Assembly (NCBI GenBank): GCA_944326385.1
Contig: CALVDT010000098.1
Span: forward strand, 1 to 49,179
Direction of reading: 5' to 3'
DNA from: an uncultured Bacteroidales bacterium
GTDB taxonomy: Bacteria; Bacteroidota; Bacteroidia; Bacteroidales; UBA932
Length of the DNA stretch: 49,179 bases
How positions within the stretch are numbered: position 1 is the first letter of the stretch; every line of letters begins with the position of its first letter. The notes beneath the pieces were generated by a model. That model worked only from the letters and a program-made list of their open reading frames with translations. It ran no database searches and was not told the origin of the DNA. This document shows, one piece after another, positions 34,337 through 43,292 of this stretch. Position numbers and translations under genes: made by a program.

Positions 34337-36268
34337 ATGGACAATAACAGTACAGGGAATAACAGACAGGGGAAGGACCCCAGAAAGATAAACATAAGAT
34401 TCAATTTCTCATGGGTCTACATGATACTTATGATAGTAATCGTGTGGATGTTCTTCAACCAGGGCGGATCGAACCCGCAGAAGATAGAATGGGAAGATGT
34501 AAAGGAGCAGATTCTTGCGGGCGATGTAAAGGAGATAACCTTCATCAGGAATGATTTCGAGGGAAAGGTGACCATAAAACCGGACAGGCTGTCCAAGTAC
34601 GCCGATGAGTTCGGCGGAAATATCCCGTCAAAGTCGCCTCATTTCATATTCCTTGTATCAGGAAGTTTCAATCCGGAAGAGACTTTCGGGGAACTGAATG
34701 ACTCCCTTCCGGAAAGCGACCGTTTCAGGGTGGTCATCGAGAACAACAACAAAGTGTGGGGCTCGGTCATCGAATGGCTTCTCTTCCCTCTGCTTCTCAT
34801 CCTGATGTGGGTATTCATGTTCAGGGGATTCAACAGGAATTCCGGTGCAGGCCCCGGAGGTTTCTTCAACGTCGGGAAGTCGACCGGCAAGCTCGCGGAA
34901 AAAGACAGCATAAAGGTGACATTCAAGGATGTCGCAGGTCTTGACGGGGCCAAGGAAGAGGTGATGGAGATTGTCGATTTCCTGAAGAACCCGAAAAAAT
35001 ACACTGCACTTGGAGGCAAGATACCCAAGGGTGCGCTGCTTGTGGGGCCTCCGGGCACAGGAAAGACACTCCTGGCAAAGGCCGTGGCCGGGGAAGCCAA
35101 TGTCCCGTTCTTCTCCATATCGGGATCCGATTTTGTGGAGATGTTCGTGGGAGTAGGTGCTTCCAGGGTCAGGGATCTGTTCAGACAGGCGAAGGAAAAG
35201 GCTCCGTGCATCGTCTTCATAGACGAGATCGATGCCGTAGGACGGGCAAGAAGCAAGAATGTGGGATTCTCGTCAAATGACGAACGTGAGAATACCTTGA
35301 ACCAGCTGCTTACCGAGATGGACGGATTCGATTCCAATTCGGGCGTCATCATACTTGCAGCCACGAACCGTGCAGATATTCTCGACAAGGCTCTTCTGAG
35401 GGCGGGAAGGTTCGACAGGCAGATACACGTGGAACTTCCGGACCTGAAGGAAAGGTCGGAAATCTTCAAGGTCCATCTCAAAGGCCTGAAATTGTCTCCG
35501 GACTTCGATGTGGAATTCCTTGCCAAGCATACGCCCGGCTTCTCCGGGGCGGATATAGCGAATGTCTGCAACGAGGCAGCCCTGACTGCTGCAAGAAAGA
35601 ACAAGACAGAGATCGACAAACAGGATTTTCTCGATGCAGTGGACAGGATTATCGGAGGTCTCGAAAGGAAGAACAAGATCATCACTCCGGAAGAGAAGAG
35701 ATCCATAGCACATCACGAAGCCGGACATGCTGCCGTAAGCTGGCTTCTGCCTAATGCAAGCCCGTTATTCAAAGTGACCATAGTCCCTCGAGGACAGGCA
35801 TTGGGTGCCGCCTGGTATCTTCCGGAGGAAAGGCAGCTTGAGACGCGGGACCAGATGATTGACCAGATGTGCTCTCTGATAGGAGGACGGGTCGCAGAGG
35901 AAATCGTGAACGGACAGCCGTCGACAGGTGCGTTGAATGACCTTGAAAGGCTTACCAAGTCGGCTTATGCCATGGTAGTCTACTATGGGATGAGCGAGAA
36001 GATAGGCACTGTCTCGTATTTCGACTCCACCGGTTCAAGAGGTTACGAACTGGGCAAACCGTACAGCGAGAAGACCGCCGAACTCATTGACGAAGAAGTC
36101 AAGTCGCTTATCAACAAGATCCACGACAGGACATACAGGATACTGATGGACAACAAGGACAAGTTCCTCGAACTGGCGGCTCTGCTCCTTGAGAAGGAAG
36201 TGATATTCGCAGATGACCTTGAAAGGATATTCGGGCCACGCGCCAATAAGGGCAATGAAGAACAATAA
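34337..36268 (+). CDS. ftsH: ATP-dependent zinc metalloprotease FtsH
   Basis: A membrane-anchored hexameric AAA+ protease that degrades misfolded membrane proteins and regulators. 643 residues. There are two N-terminal membrane helices (about 22-40 and 150-168) flanking a periplasmic domain. The AAA module has Walker A VGPPGTGKT with K243, Walker B CIVFIDEID and the SRH arginines TNRADILDKALLRAGRFDRQ. The zinc protease motif is H460-E-x2-H464 (HHEAGHAAVSW). The central pore motif appears as FVEMFVGVGA. It lies between rsfS and cdsA. Confidence 0.97.
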   Translation: MDNNSTGNNRQGKDPRKINIRFNFSWVYMILMIVIVWMFFNQGGSNPQKIEWEDVKEQILAGDVKEITFIRNDFEGKVTIKPDRLSKYADEFGGNIPSKSPHFIFLVSGSFNPEETFGELNDSLPESDRFRVVIENNNKVWGSVIEWLLFPLLLILMWVFMFRGFNRNSGAGPGGFFNVGKSTGKLAEKDSIKVTFKDVAGLDGAKEEVMEIVDFLKNPKKYTALGGKIPKGALLVGPPGTGKTLLAKAVAGEANVPFFSISGSDFVEMFVGVGASRVRDLFRQAKEKAPCIVFIDEIDAVGRARSKNVGFSSNDERENTLNQLLTEMDGFDSNSGVIILAATNRADILDKALLRAGRFDRQIHVELPDLKERSEIFKVHLKGLKLSPDFDVEFLAKHTPGFSGADIANVCNEAALTAARKNKTEIDKQDFLDAVDRIIGGLERKNKIITPEEKRSIAHHEAGHAAVSWLLPNASPLFKVTIVPRGQALGAAWYLPEERQLETRDQMIDQMCSLIGGRVAEEIVNGQPSTGALNDLERLTKSAYAMVVYYGMSEKIGTVSYFDSTGSRGYELGKPYSEKTAELIDEEVKSLINKIHDRTYRILMDNKDKFLELAALLLEKEVIFADDLERIFGPRANKGNEEQ

Positions 36269-36280
36269 TCAGGGACTGTT

Positions 36281-37111
36281 ATGAAAAATCTGGTTCTGAG
36301 GACATTGACGGGAGTCGGTTTCGTTGCTGTAGTGGTCATCTGTCTCCTGCTGAACAGGTATTTCTTCGGAGTGCTGATGGTCGGCCTGATGACTGCAATG
36401 ATGATCGAATTCTACAGGATGACTATGAGAGGGGAGTACATCTTCTCCCAGATCCTTTCCATACTTGCAGCCATCGTGCTGTTTTCATTGACATATCTTT
36501 ACAGGGGGTGCAACTTCCCGGGCAGACTGGTGGTGCTGGCCATCATACCGGTATTCGTGATGATGATAAACTCCCTGTATGTCAAGGACAAGACGGATTT
36601 CGGCAAATTCGCGAACCTATATACGGCGCTGTTGTATATAGCGGTTCCAGTCACAATGACCAACTTCGCCGTATTCAACGCTTCAGGTGAATATTCCGGC
36701 ACCCTTCTGCTCAGCCTTTTCATAATCGTATGGGTATCGGATATAGGCGGTTATCTTTTCGGAATGGCCTTCGGGCAGAAGTTCGGACGGAAACTGTTTC
36801 CGGAAGTCTCCCCCAAAAAGTCCTGGGTCGGATTCTGGGGCGGGCTCGTGCTTGCTGTGGCCGCAGGTGCTGTGCTGCATTTCACGGGAATGCTGCATTA
36901 TCCCCTGGAACACTGCATGATCCTGTCTGTCCTGATGAATGTCTCGGCCGTGTACGGAGATCTGATAGAATCACAGTGGAAAAGATATTACGCTGTCAAG
37001 GATACAGGCACGATCATGCCGGGACACGGCGGTATACTCGACCGTCTCGACAGTGCTCTTCTCGCTCTTCCGATGGGCATAATTTATCTGCTGGTAGTCA
37101 ATATCCTCTGA
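36281..37111 (+). CDS. cdsA: Phosphatidate cytidylyltransferase
   Basis: Makes CDP-diacylglycerol, the branch point of phospholipid synthesis, in the inner membrane. 276 residues with about eight hydrophobic helices. The family signature at the C-terminus is AVKDTGTIMPGHGGILDRLDSA (D-x-G-x5-GHGG-x-DR-D), preceded by SPKKSWVGFWGG. It lies 12 bases after ftsH. The next gene, psd, has its own promoter and works two steps further on in the same pathway. Confidence 0.95.
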   Translation: MKNLVLRTLTGVGFVAVVVICLLLNRYFFGVLMVGLMTAMMIEFYRMTMRGEYIFSQILSILAAIVLFSLTYLYRGCNFPGRLVVLAIIPVFVMMINSLYVKDKTDFGKFANLYTALLYIAVPVTMTNFAVFNASGEYSGTLLLSLFIIVWVSDIGGYLFGMAFGQKFGRKLFPEVSPKKSWVGFWGGLVLAVAAGAVLHFTGMLHYPLEHCMILSVLMNVSAVYGDLIESQWKRYYAVKDTGTIMPGHGGILDRLDSALLALPMGIIYLLVVNIL

Positions 37112-37124
37112 TAAGGGAAGATAA

Positions 37125-37156
37125 TTTCGGTGATTGGATAAATTTTTCTAAATTTG
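37125..37156 (+). promoter_or_regulatory. psd promoter
   Basis: TTTC (37125-37128), 20 bases, then TAAATTTG (37149-37156) followed by CAGG. The ATG is at 37181. Confidence 0.6.
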
Positions 37157-37180
37157 CAGGATTGATAACTCGGAACCGAC

Positions 37181-37855
37181 ATGAAGATACACAGAGGAGG
37201 ATGGAAAATTATCTTGGCCGTGTGGATAGTCTGCAGTCTGCTGATATGGCTGCTGCATTTCATCCACTGTCCATACGTCCTGTACCCTTTGTCCGCAGTC
37301 CTGATTTTCTTCATGGGATTTGTCCTTTTCTTTTTCAGAGTTCCGTCCAGAGTCATACCCGAGGGGGAAAATCTCGTTACGGCCGTGGCTGACGGGGAGA
37401 TTGTCGTACTGGACAAGGTATTTGAACCTGAGTTTCTGAAAAGAGAATGCATCCAGGTATCTATATATATGGACTTCTTCAATGTCCATGTGAATTTCTG
37501 GCCGATAAGCGGAGAGGTGACATATTACAGATACCATCCGGGGGAATATTTCCTTGCCTTCCTGCCCAAGGCGTCGGAGCTTAACGAGCATACGTCGGTC
37601 TGCGTCAGGAACGGATATGGAGAGGTGTTCTTCAAGCAGCTTGCCGGGACATTCTGCAGGCGGATAGAGTGCTATGCAGTCCCGGGCAAGGCCATGAACA
37701 GGGGTGAACAGTGCGGAATAATCAAATTCGGTTCGAGGATCGACATGTATCTGCCGCTTGATGCGGATATCAAAGTGAGCCTCGGCGAAGAAGTCCGGGC
37801 CTGCGAAACTGTGATCGCGGAACTGAAAAGGCCGGGGAAATTGATAACAGAATAA
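37181..37855 (+). CDS. psd: Phosphatidylserine decarboxylase (short, archaeal-type)
   Basis: Decarboxylates phosphatidylserine to phosphatidylethanolamine. The 224-residue short form has two N-terminal membrane helices (about 8-26 and 30-50), then FFRVPSRVIPEGENLVTAVA, YMDFFNVHVNFWPISGEVTY with the conserved H-V-N, and the self-cleavage site FGSRIDMYLP. S185 is the residue that becomes the pyruvoyl cofactor in the two-chain mature enzyme. It lies next to cdsA, whose product feeds PS synthase; no pssA is visible here. Confidence 0.92.
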   Translation: MKIHRGGWKIILAVWIVCSLLIWLLHFIHCPYVLYPLSAVLIFFMGFVLFFFRVPSRVIPEGENLVTAVADGEIVVLDKVFEPEFLKRECIQVSIYMDFFNVHVNFWPISGEVTYYRYHPGEYFLAFLPKASELNEHTSVCVRNGYGEVFFKQLAGTFCRRIECYAVPGKAMNRGEQCGIIKFGSRIDMYLPLDADIKVSLGEEVRACETVIAELKRPGKLITE

Positions 37856-37881
37856 CAGTATCGTCGAACAGACAAGCATAT

Positions 37882-39201
37882 ATGGAAGAAATCTTTATCA
37901 TCATCTTGCTGATCCTTCTCAACGGTGTCTTTGCAATGTCGGAAATTGCAATAATCTCAGCAAGGAAGTCAAGTCTCCAGGCTGACGCCAACAAAGGCAG
38001 CAAGGCTGCAAAAAGGGCTTTGAATCTGGCACAGGATCCGGACCGGTTCCTTTCAGCCGTTCAGGTAGGCATAACACTTATCGGGATATTGACAGGTATT
38101 TTCTCCGGGAACAAGATTGCGGCTGAATTTTCTTCTCTGCTGCAGAATGCCGGTATGACTGCTGCAGCAGCTTCTGCACTTGCGCAGACAATCATCGTCA
38201 TTCTTGTCATGTTCCTCACACTCATTTTCGGAGAACTTGTCCCGAAGAGAATCGCCATGAGTGCATCGGAGAGGGTGTCCAAGATAGTGGCCGGACCCAT
38301 GAAGTTCATATCGGTCATCGCTGCTCCTTTTGTCTGGCTGCTTGCCAAGACCACATCGCTGGTTGTCAAGATTCTCGGTATCAAATATCAGGAAGCAAAG
38401 GTAACTGAAGAAGAGATAAAGTCCATCATACAGGAAGGTACGGATGAAGGCGAGGTATCGCAGGTGGAACAGGATCTGGTGGAGCGTGTCTTTGCACTGG
38501 GAGACCTCAAGGTCAGCACGATAATGACTTTGAGAGCAGATATCGTATGGCTTGGACTCGAAATGTCCGAACAGGAGATCAGGGATACGATAGAAGGGAA
38601 TATCTTCGAGGAGTATCCGGTAGTGGACGATGACCTGGACCATGTGGTGGGTGTGCTGTCGCTTAAAGAGTACGTGCTCAATATAGGCAAGGATGGCTTC
38701 GATCTCAAGAAGATGATGAAAGAACCTGTGTACTTCCATGAGAACATGAATGTGTATACTGTCCTGGAGCAAATGAAAGAGAAGAAGATCAGCCGGGCTC
38801 TTGTATGCGACGAGTTCGGTTCATGTTCCGGTATCATCACTCTCAAGGACATAATGGAAGCCCTTGTCGGAAACATAAACGATGATCATGAGGAGCCGGA
38901 TATCATCGCAAGGGCGGACAATGACGGCTGGCTTGTGGACGGGATGTGCCCGATGTATGATTTCCTCAGACATTTCGATATCGAGGATTCCATGGAGGAT
39001 TTCGAGTACACTACTGTCGCCGGGCTTATCCTTGACGGGCTCGACCATATGCCTGTACCGGGGGAGAAGGTCTCCTGGGGGGATTTCCAGTTCGAGGTCG
39101 TGGATATGGACGGGGCCAGGATAGACAAGGTTATCGTGAAGAGGAAATCAGCTCCAGAAGACGGTCAATCGCCTCGTCTTCCGGAACATGTTTCAGAATA
39201 G
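37882..39201 (+). CDS. CNNM/CorC-type membrane protein (DUF21 + CBS pair)
   Basis: 439 residues. The N-terminal DUF21/CNNM domain of four hydrophobic segments starts EEIFIIILLILLNGVFAMSE and includes FLTLIFGELVPKRIAMSASE. A CBS pair follows (IMTLRADIVWLGL to LKDIMEALVGNI), then a CorC_HlyC C-terminal domain with FEYTTVAGLILDGL. The family exports Mg2+ or affects divalent-cation balance, and a relative (GldE) is tied to gliding in Bacteroidetes. It is 26 bases after psd. Its last 71 bases overlap the 3' end of the convergent ispG. Confidence 0.88.
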   Translation: MEEIFIIILLILLNGVFAMSEIAIISARKSSLQADANKGSKAAKRALNLAQDPDRFLSAVQVGITLIGILTGIFSGNKIAAEFSSLLQNAGMTAAAASALAQTIIVILVMFLTLIFGELVPKRIAMSASERVSKIVAGPMKFISVIAAPFVWLLAKTTSLVVKILGIKYQEAKVTEEEIKSIIQEGTDEGEVSQVEQDLVERVFALGDLKVSTIMTLRADIVWLGLEMSEQEIRDTIEGNIFEEYPVVDDDLDHVVGVLSLKEYVLNIGKDGFDLKKMMKEPVYFHENMNVYTVLEQMKEKKISRALVCDEFGSCSGIITLKDIMEALVGNINDDHEEPDIIARADNDGWLVDGMCPMYDFLRHFDIEDSMEDFEYTTVAGLILDGLDHMPVPGEKVSWGDFQFEVVDMDGARIDKVIVKRKSAPEDGQSPRLPEHVSE

Positions 39202-40465
39202 GGGTATTCCTGCGGTAGATGGTGACCTTGCGGTTCCCTTCTCCGACATATCCCCAGTCAGCATCCGCCATTTCCCCGGGTCCGTTTACTATGCAGCCCA
39301 TCACGGCTATTACCACGCCTTTAAGGTGTGATGTGCGTCTTTTGACTTCGTTGAAGGTTTCCTCCAGATTATACATTGTACGGCCACAGCCCGGGCAGGC
39401 TACATATTCTGGCTTGTAGAAGCGTCTTCTGGCGGCCTGCAGGAGTTCGTCGGCAAAATAGGCTGCGTCTGCCGAGCCGTCGAGACGGATTTCCCGGCCG
39501 TCATCGCTGATATAGCTGCCTCTCAGTTCCACATCATCTATTTCCCTGTCGAGCAGCATCTTCCCGAAGTCGCAGGACATGTCAAGCATCAGCCTTTCCC
39601 GGGACGGAGCCTTATATACTGCGACGGCTTTCCTGTCCGTAATGTCAAGGGCGGCAAGAGATGAAGCAGTCTTCTGCCCGTATCTGTCGGAAAGATACCT
39701 TGCTACCGGAATCTCGTTCACAGGCGGTTCAGTCAGAGAGACTCTGACCGTATCACCGATTCCCTCGGACAGGAGAGCGGATATCCCCACTGCGGATTTG
39801 ATTCTTCCTGAATCTCCGTTGCCCGCTTCCGTGACACCGAGATGGAGAGGGAAAGCTATCCCTTTGCCCTCCATGGCCTGTGCAAGCAGCCTGTATGCCT
39901 GCACCATCACTATCGTATTGCTGGCTTTGAGCGAGACCACGACATCATGGAAATCATTTTCCAGACATAAGCCTATCCATTCCATGGCAGCTTCTTTCAT
40001 GGCAAGCGGTGTGTTGCCGTAAAGGGTGGTTATTCTCGATCCGAGGGAGCCATGGTTCAGCCCTATCCTCATGGCCGTCCCATGTTCCTTGCAGACCTGG
40101 ACCAGTCTGGCAAACTGTCTGCAGGCTTCCTGATGGTCCTTGTGGAAGTTCCCGGGGTTGATCCTTACCTTTTCCGCCACCTCCGCAGCCGCTATCGCTA
40201 TTCCGGAAGAGAAATGCACATCCGCCACCAGAGGGACTTCAATCCCTTCGCTCCTCAATCTTGCCTTGATCTCCGCAAGCGCCTTGACATCTTCCATGGT
40301 CGGAACAGTGAGACGGATCATTTCGGCTCCGGCCCGGTACAGTTCCCGGCATTGGGCTACGGATGCTCCGATGTCGGATGTATGCGTATTGCACATGGTC
40401 TGGACCACAATATGCCGGCCTCCTCCGATAATCAGGTTCCCGGCTTTGACTTCTCTTGTTTTCAT
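39131..40465 (-). CDS. ispG: 4-hydroxy-3-methylbut-2-enyl diphosphate synthase, IspG/GcpE
   Basis: The sixth step of the MEP isoprenoid pathway, reductively opening MEcPP. 444 residues. A TIM barrel (residues 1-255) shows VQTMCNTHTSD, LVADVHFSSGIA, RINPGNF and LHLGVTEAGNGDSGRIKSAV. The [4Fe-4S] domain has C357 and C360 (YVACPGCGRTMYNLEET) and C391 (MGCIVNGPGEMADADWGYVG) with E398. Between them, about 255-352, lies an extra ~95 residues not in E. coli IspG. This is much shorter than the ~250-residue extra domain usual in Bacteroidetes. It is last in a seven-gene minus-strand cluster, and its 3' end overlaps the convergent CNNM gene. Confidence 0.93.
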   Translation of the reverse strand: MKTREVKAGNLIIGGGRHIVVQTMCNTHTSDIGASVAQCRELYRAGAEMIRLTVPTMEDVKALAEIKARLRSEGIEVPLVADVHFSSGIAIAAAEVAEKVRINPGNFHKDHQEACRQFARLVQVCKEHGTAMRIGLNHGSLGSRITTLYGNTPLAMKEAAMEWIGLCLENDFHDVVVSLKASNTIVMVQAYRLLAQAMEGKGIAFPLHLGVTEAGNGDSGRIKSAVGISALLSEGIGDTVRVSLTEPPVNEIPVARYLSDRYGQKTASSLAALDITDRKAVAVYKAPSRERLMLDMSCDFGKMLLDREIDDVELRGSYISDDGREIRLDGSADAAYFADELLQAARRRFYKPEYVACPGCGRTMYNLEETFNEVKRRTSHLKGVVIAVMGCIVNGPGEMADADWGYVGEGNRKVTIYRRNTPILKHVPEDEAIDRLLELISSSR

Positions 40466-40475
40466 GATTATCCTT

Positions 40476-41429
40476 TTATTCCACCGGGGATTCCGCGCCC
40501 TCGGCAGGGATTTCCGACTGTATGGTCCTTATGAGACCGAGCTGTTCCCTTGCTTCTCTTCTGAGTGCATGTTTTGTCTTGCCGACCCGTTTCGTAAGCT
40601 GGAAATGCAGGCCGACCGAAAACACGAAATTGGTCGGATAGGCGTACCGGTAATAGTACTGGCTGTAGTAATCAGGTTCATACAGGGAGCCGAAGGAATG
40701 TTTGTACATGGCTGTGACATGGATTTCCATGGGATCGAATACAAAAGCGAAACCGGCTCCACCCTTTATCCCGTAGTCAAGACGCAGGTCCGTGTCGAGG
40801 AAAGAATCCCGGATGCTTTCCGGGACTCCGTCACCGAACCTGTGGATACTGAGCCTGTAACCTCCGTAAAGTCCGAGATTGACCATCAGCTTCATTTTCC
40901 AGAAATCGAAATGGCAGTGAGCCATGACGGGGACTTCCACCACTTCCATCACCGCCCCTGTAGCACCTTCAAGGGTAGGAGTGTAACCTTCATCGTCTTC
41001 TTCGAACTGGTATCCTTCCTGCCCGTAGAAGATACCTGCCTGTATGCCGAAATATGGCATGTAGCCGAACATTTTCCCGTAGCGGGTATAGAGGAAGCCG
41101 AAGTTGTAGGGCACGAAACGGAATGTCTGCTGCATGGTAGGGTTCCAGCTTACCTGGCTCAGTCCCATCCCGAACTGCACCCCTATCATGGTGTAGTCGT
41201 TTATCCTGATGTTCTTGTTTATGTCCAGACTGTCCAGAAATCCATCGCTCAGCGAATCTATCTGCACCAGTTCTATGTCGATGTCGGTCCCTCCGGCCAA
41301 GGTATCTGCCTGTAGAGCGTTCCCGTCTTCGCTGACTGTCAGTCCCTGCGGCATCTGGGCATGGAGTCCGTCTGCACCTGACATCAGAGCCAGTACAACG
41401 GCGGCAGAACAGTATATTGCATTTTTCAT
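40476..41429 (-). CDS. Outer-membrane beta-barrel protein (PorT-like)
   Basis: 317 residues with a signal peptide (MKNAIYCSAAVVLALMSGAD, cut near LHAQ). The body shows alternating aromatic/polar strands: YTMIGVQFGMGLSQVSWNP, RFVPYNFGFLYTRYGKMFGY, MPYFGIQAGIFYG, LMVNLGLYGGYRL and NFVFSVGLHFQLTKR. These resemble 8-strand barrels of the PorT/OmpW size class. The last ~40 residues are a charged non-barrel tail. It sits 10 bases ahead of ispG and 9 after the Ig-like lipoprotein, so it is probably co-transcribed with both. The exact role is unknown. Confidence 0.75.
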   Translation of the reverse strand: MKNAIYCSAAVVLALMSGADGLHAQMPQGLTVSEDGNALQADTLAGGTDIDIELVQIDSLSDGFLDSLDINKNIRINDYTMIGVQFGMGLSQVSWNPTMQQTFRFVPYNFGFLYTRYGKMFGYMPYFGIQAGIFYGQEGYQFEEDDEGYTPTLEGATGAVMEVVEVPVMAHCHFDFWKMKLMVNLGLYGGYRLSIHRFGDGVPESIRDSFLDTDLRLDYGIKGGAGFAFVFDPMEIHVTAMYKHSFGSLYEPDYYSQYYYRYAYPTNFVFSVGLHFQLTKRVGKTKHALRREAREQLGLIRTIQSEIPAEGAESPVE

Positions 41430-41438
41430 ATCTCCGGT

Positions 41439-43235
41439 CTATTTGAACAGTTCTCCCACATCTATATTCTGTTCCAGTTCCGTCATTTCAGGGATGTCGA
41501 GAAGGACATTCCCGTCTTCGAGCTTGTAGAACTTCACTTTTTCGGGCTGCTTGTGTTCCAGAAGATTTCCGGTATCCACGAGTCCGTTCCTGTTCAGGTC
41601 TTCCGTGAGCCTTATCGAATATTTTCCTGCGGTTATGTACGGGAAGAGCAGGCTCGTATCACGCTCGACTATGAAAGACCTTATGGTCTGGTCCCGCTTT
41701 TCGTTCAGCAGGTCCACGATATACTTGTTCCGGACATTGCCGAGGACAAGGGTGAGGGAACTCAGCTTGTCATCGTTCGGAAGCGTGACCTTGACTTCGG
41801 AACTGTCATTGAAAAAGCCGTTTATGTCCTTGAATTTCCTGTGCGGGACCTTCAGGAAATATTCGTATCCCGGGAGCAGCTTGACAGTCGGCCTGACTAC
41901 ATATTTACGCAGGTTCAGACTGTCTTGCTCCACGGTATAGGTGTCCGTGAATTCCTGCTGTCTCGGATTCAGATACCGGAACTCGAGGGAATCGAAGGCA
42001 GAGACGACGAGAGGGTATTTGAACTCGATTTCGAACCCGTACTGCTCCACAGTCTCCGGTTTTGCCGTGATGGTGAATACTGTCGTGGTATCTTCTTTCT
42101 TGATGTCTGTCCTGGAACTCTTCGCCACGGCTACCTGTCGAGGTTTCGAAAGCTTTACTTCCTCAAGGGTCGGGACAAGCCGGCCCAGGGTGTCGGTCTT
42201 CATATAGTTCACATTGAGGAACAGAGTATCAGGCTGCGGTGCAGGATCGTTTACCCATATTTCGAGACTGTCTCTTTCGAGATTGAACTGTGTTATGAGT
42301 TTTTCGGACGGGATTCCCGTCATCCAGATGGAGTCTATCTGGGCGTAAGGTGCCATGAACGTTATGTAGGCGGTCCTTTCCCCGATACGTTCCTTGTTCA
42401 TGATCATCTGCTTGGACGGGACTTCCTTGAACAGGTTCAGTTCATATTCAGTCTTTCTGGCCAGACAGGCAACGGTGTCCGTCATGAGATATTTCTGCAG
42501 TTCCGGGATAGTGTCGTTCACCTTCAGGACAGGCCGCACGAGGGTGTCGACAAAGGCTACCTGCTCATTGTCGGCTTCGTAGATGTTGTTGTTGTTCATG
42601 TCCATGATGGCATACATCCGGTAGACCGTATCCTGGATGTTCCTCAGGCAGAAGAATCCCCAGTCATCGGTCTTTATGGCAGCGTCGGGCCTGTGCTTGA
42701 AAACGGCGGAATCCGAATGGTCCTTGTAGAGCATGACTGTAGCACCTTTGACCGGCATGAGAGTATTGCAGTCCTGGACTATGCCGGTAATCATCATGGA
42801 GTCCAGATGTTTCCCCGTGGAAAAGACCATTGCATAGCCAGGGTACATGTTACCTTCATTGTTGTCGGCAATGGCATTGGTCACATCCAGTACGTAAGTC
42901 TTGTTCGAGTCCAGATCGGATTCGAAATATACTATAACGCTCTTGCCGCGCATCTTGTATTTCGGGGCTTTTTCCAGAGGAGGGGAGAGGAAGAGGCTCT
43001 GGGCGTCCTTCACGACCACGAATTCGTCGAAAGTCAGCGATATCTGTGTCTTGTGCCTTGTCACCATCGTGTCTCCGGGCTGAGGGGAGTATTTGAGCAG
43101 AACCGGAGGAATGGTGTCCTTCGGACCTCCGCTCGGAGGGGTGGTGGTATTTGCACAGGATGGGGAGAATATCAGCACCCCTGTCAGCATTACTGCCGCA
43201 GCTAATGGAAGATATTGGAGTAGTTTCTTTTTCAT
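41439..43235 (-). CDS. Ig-like domain lipoprotein
   Basis: 598 residues from ATG 43235 (MKKKLLQYLPLAAAVMLTGV). A lipoprotein signal ends at a cysteine in LIFSPSCANTTTPPSGGPKD. An Ig-like (Big_5) domain follows at the N-terminus: DTIPPVLLKYSPQPGDTMVT, then TQISLTFDEFVVVKDAQSLF and YVLDVTNAIADNNEGN. Middle parts include a carboxypeptidase-regulatory-like segment (GIVQDCNTLMPVKGATVMLY) and further beta-sandwich stretches. The end resembles a DUF-type calcium-free prealbumin fold (DRNGLVDTGNLLEHKQPEK). Such proteins are common in Bacteroidetes envelopes; no enzymatic residues are visible. It precedes the outer-membrane barrel by 9 bases. Confidence 0.82.
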   Translation of the reverse strand: MKKKLLQYLPLAAAVMLTGVLIFSPSCANTTTPPSGGPKDTIPPVLLKYSPQPGDTMVTRHKTQISLTFDEFVVVKDAQSLFLSPPLEKAPKYKMRGKSVIVYFESDLDSNKTYVLDVTNAIADNNEGNMYPGYAMVFSTGKHLDSMMITGIVQDCNTLMPVKGATVMLYKDHSDSAVFKHRPDAAIKTDDWGFFCLRNIQDTVYRMYAIMDMNNNNIYEADNEQVAFVDTLVRPVLKVNDTIPELQKYLMTDTVACLARKTEYELNLFKEVPSKQMIMNKERIGERTAYITFMAPYAQIDSIWMTGIPSEKLITQFNLERDSLEIWVNDPAPQPDTLFLNVNYMKTDTLGRLVPTLEEVKLSKPRQVAVAKSSRTDIKKEDTTTVFTITAKPETVEQYGFEIEFKYPLVVSAFDSLEFRYLNPRQQEFTDTYTVEQDSLNLRKYVVRPTVKLLPGYEYFLKVPHRKFKDINGFFNDSSEVKVTLPNDDKLSSLTLVLGNVRNKYIVDLLNEKRDQTIRSFIVERDTSLLFPYITAGKYSIRLTEDLNRNGLVDTGNLLEHKQPEKVKFYKLEDGNVLLDIPEMTELEQNIDVGELFK

Positions 43236-43292
43236 TCTGTCATTCTGCTTTTTACGGGCGGGCTGTCCTGCCTCAAAGGTCATGCCTGGATA

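Noticed and set aside
40140-41315. A 391-codon plus-strand frame opposite ispG and the barrel gene
   Set aside because: Spans two real minus-strand genes and has no recognisable motif.
41553-43205. A 550-codon open frame on the plus strand opposite the Ig-like lipoprotein
   Set aside because: Antisense shadow of a real gene with clear family features; its translation is rich in H/R/V/F patterns typical of reversed codon bias and matches no known fold.
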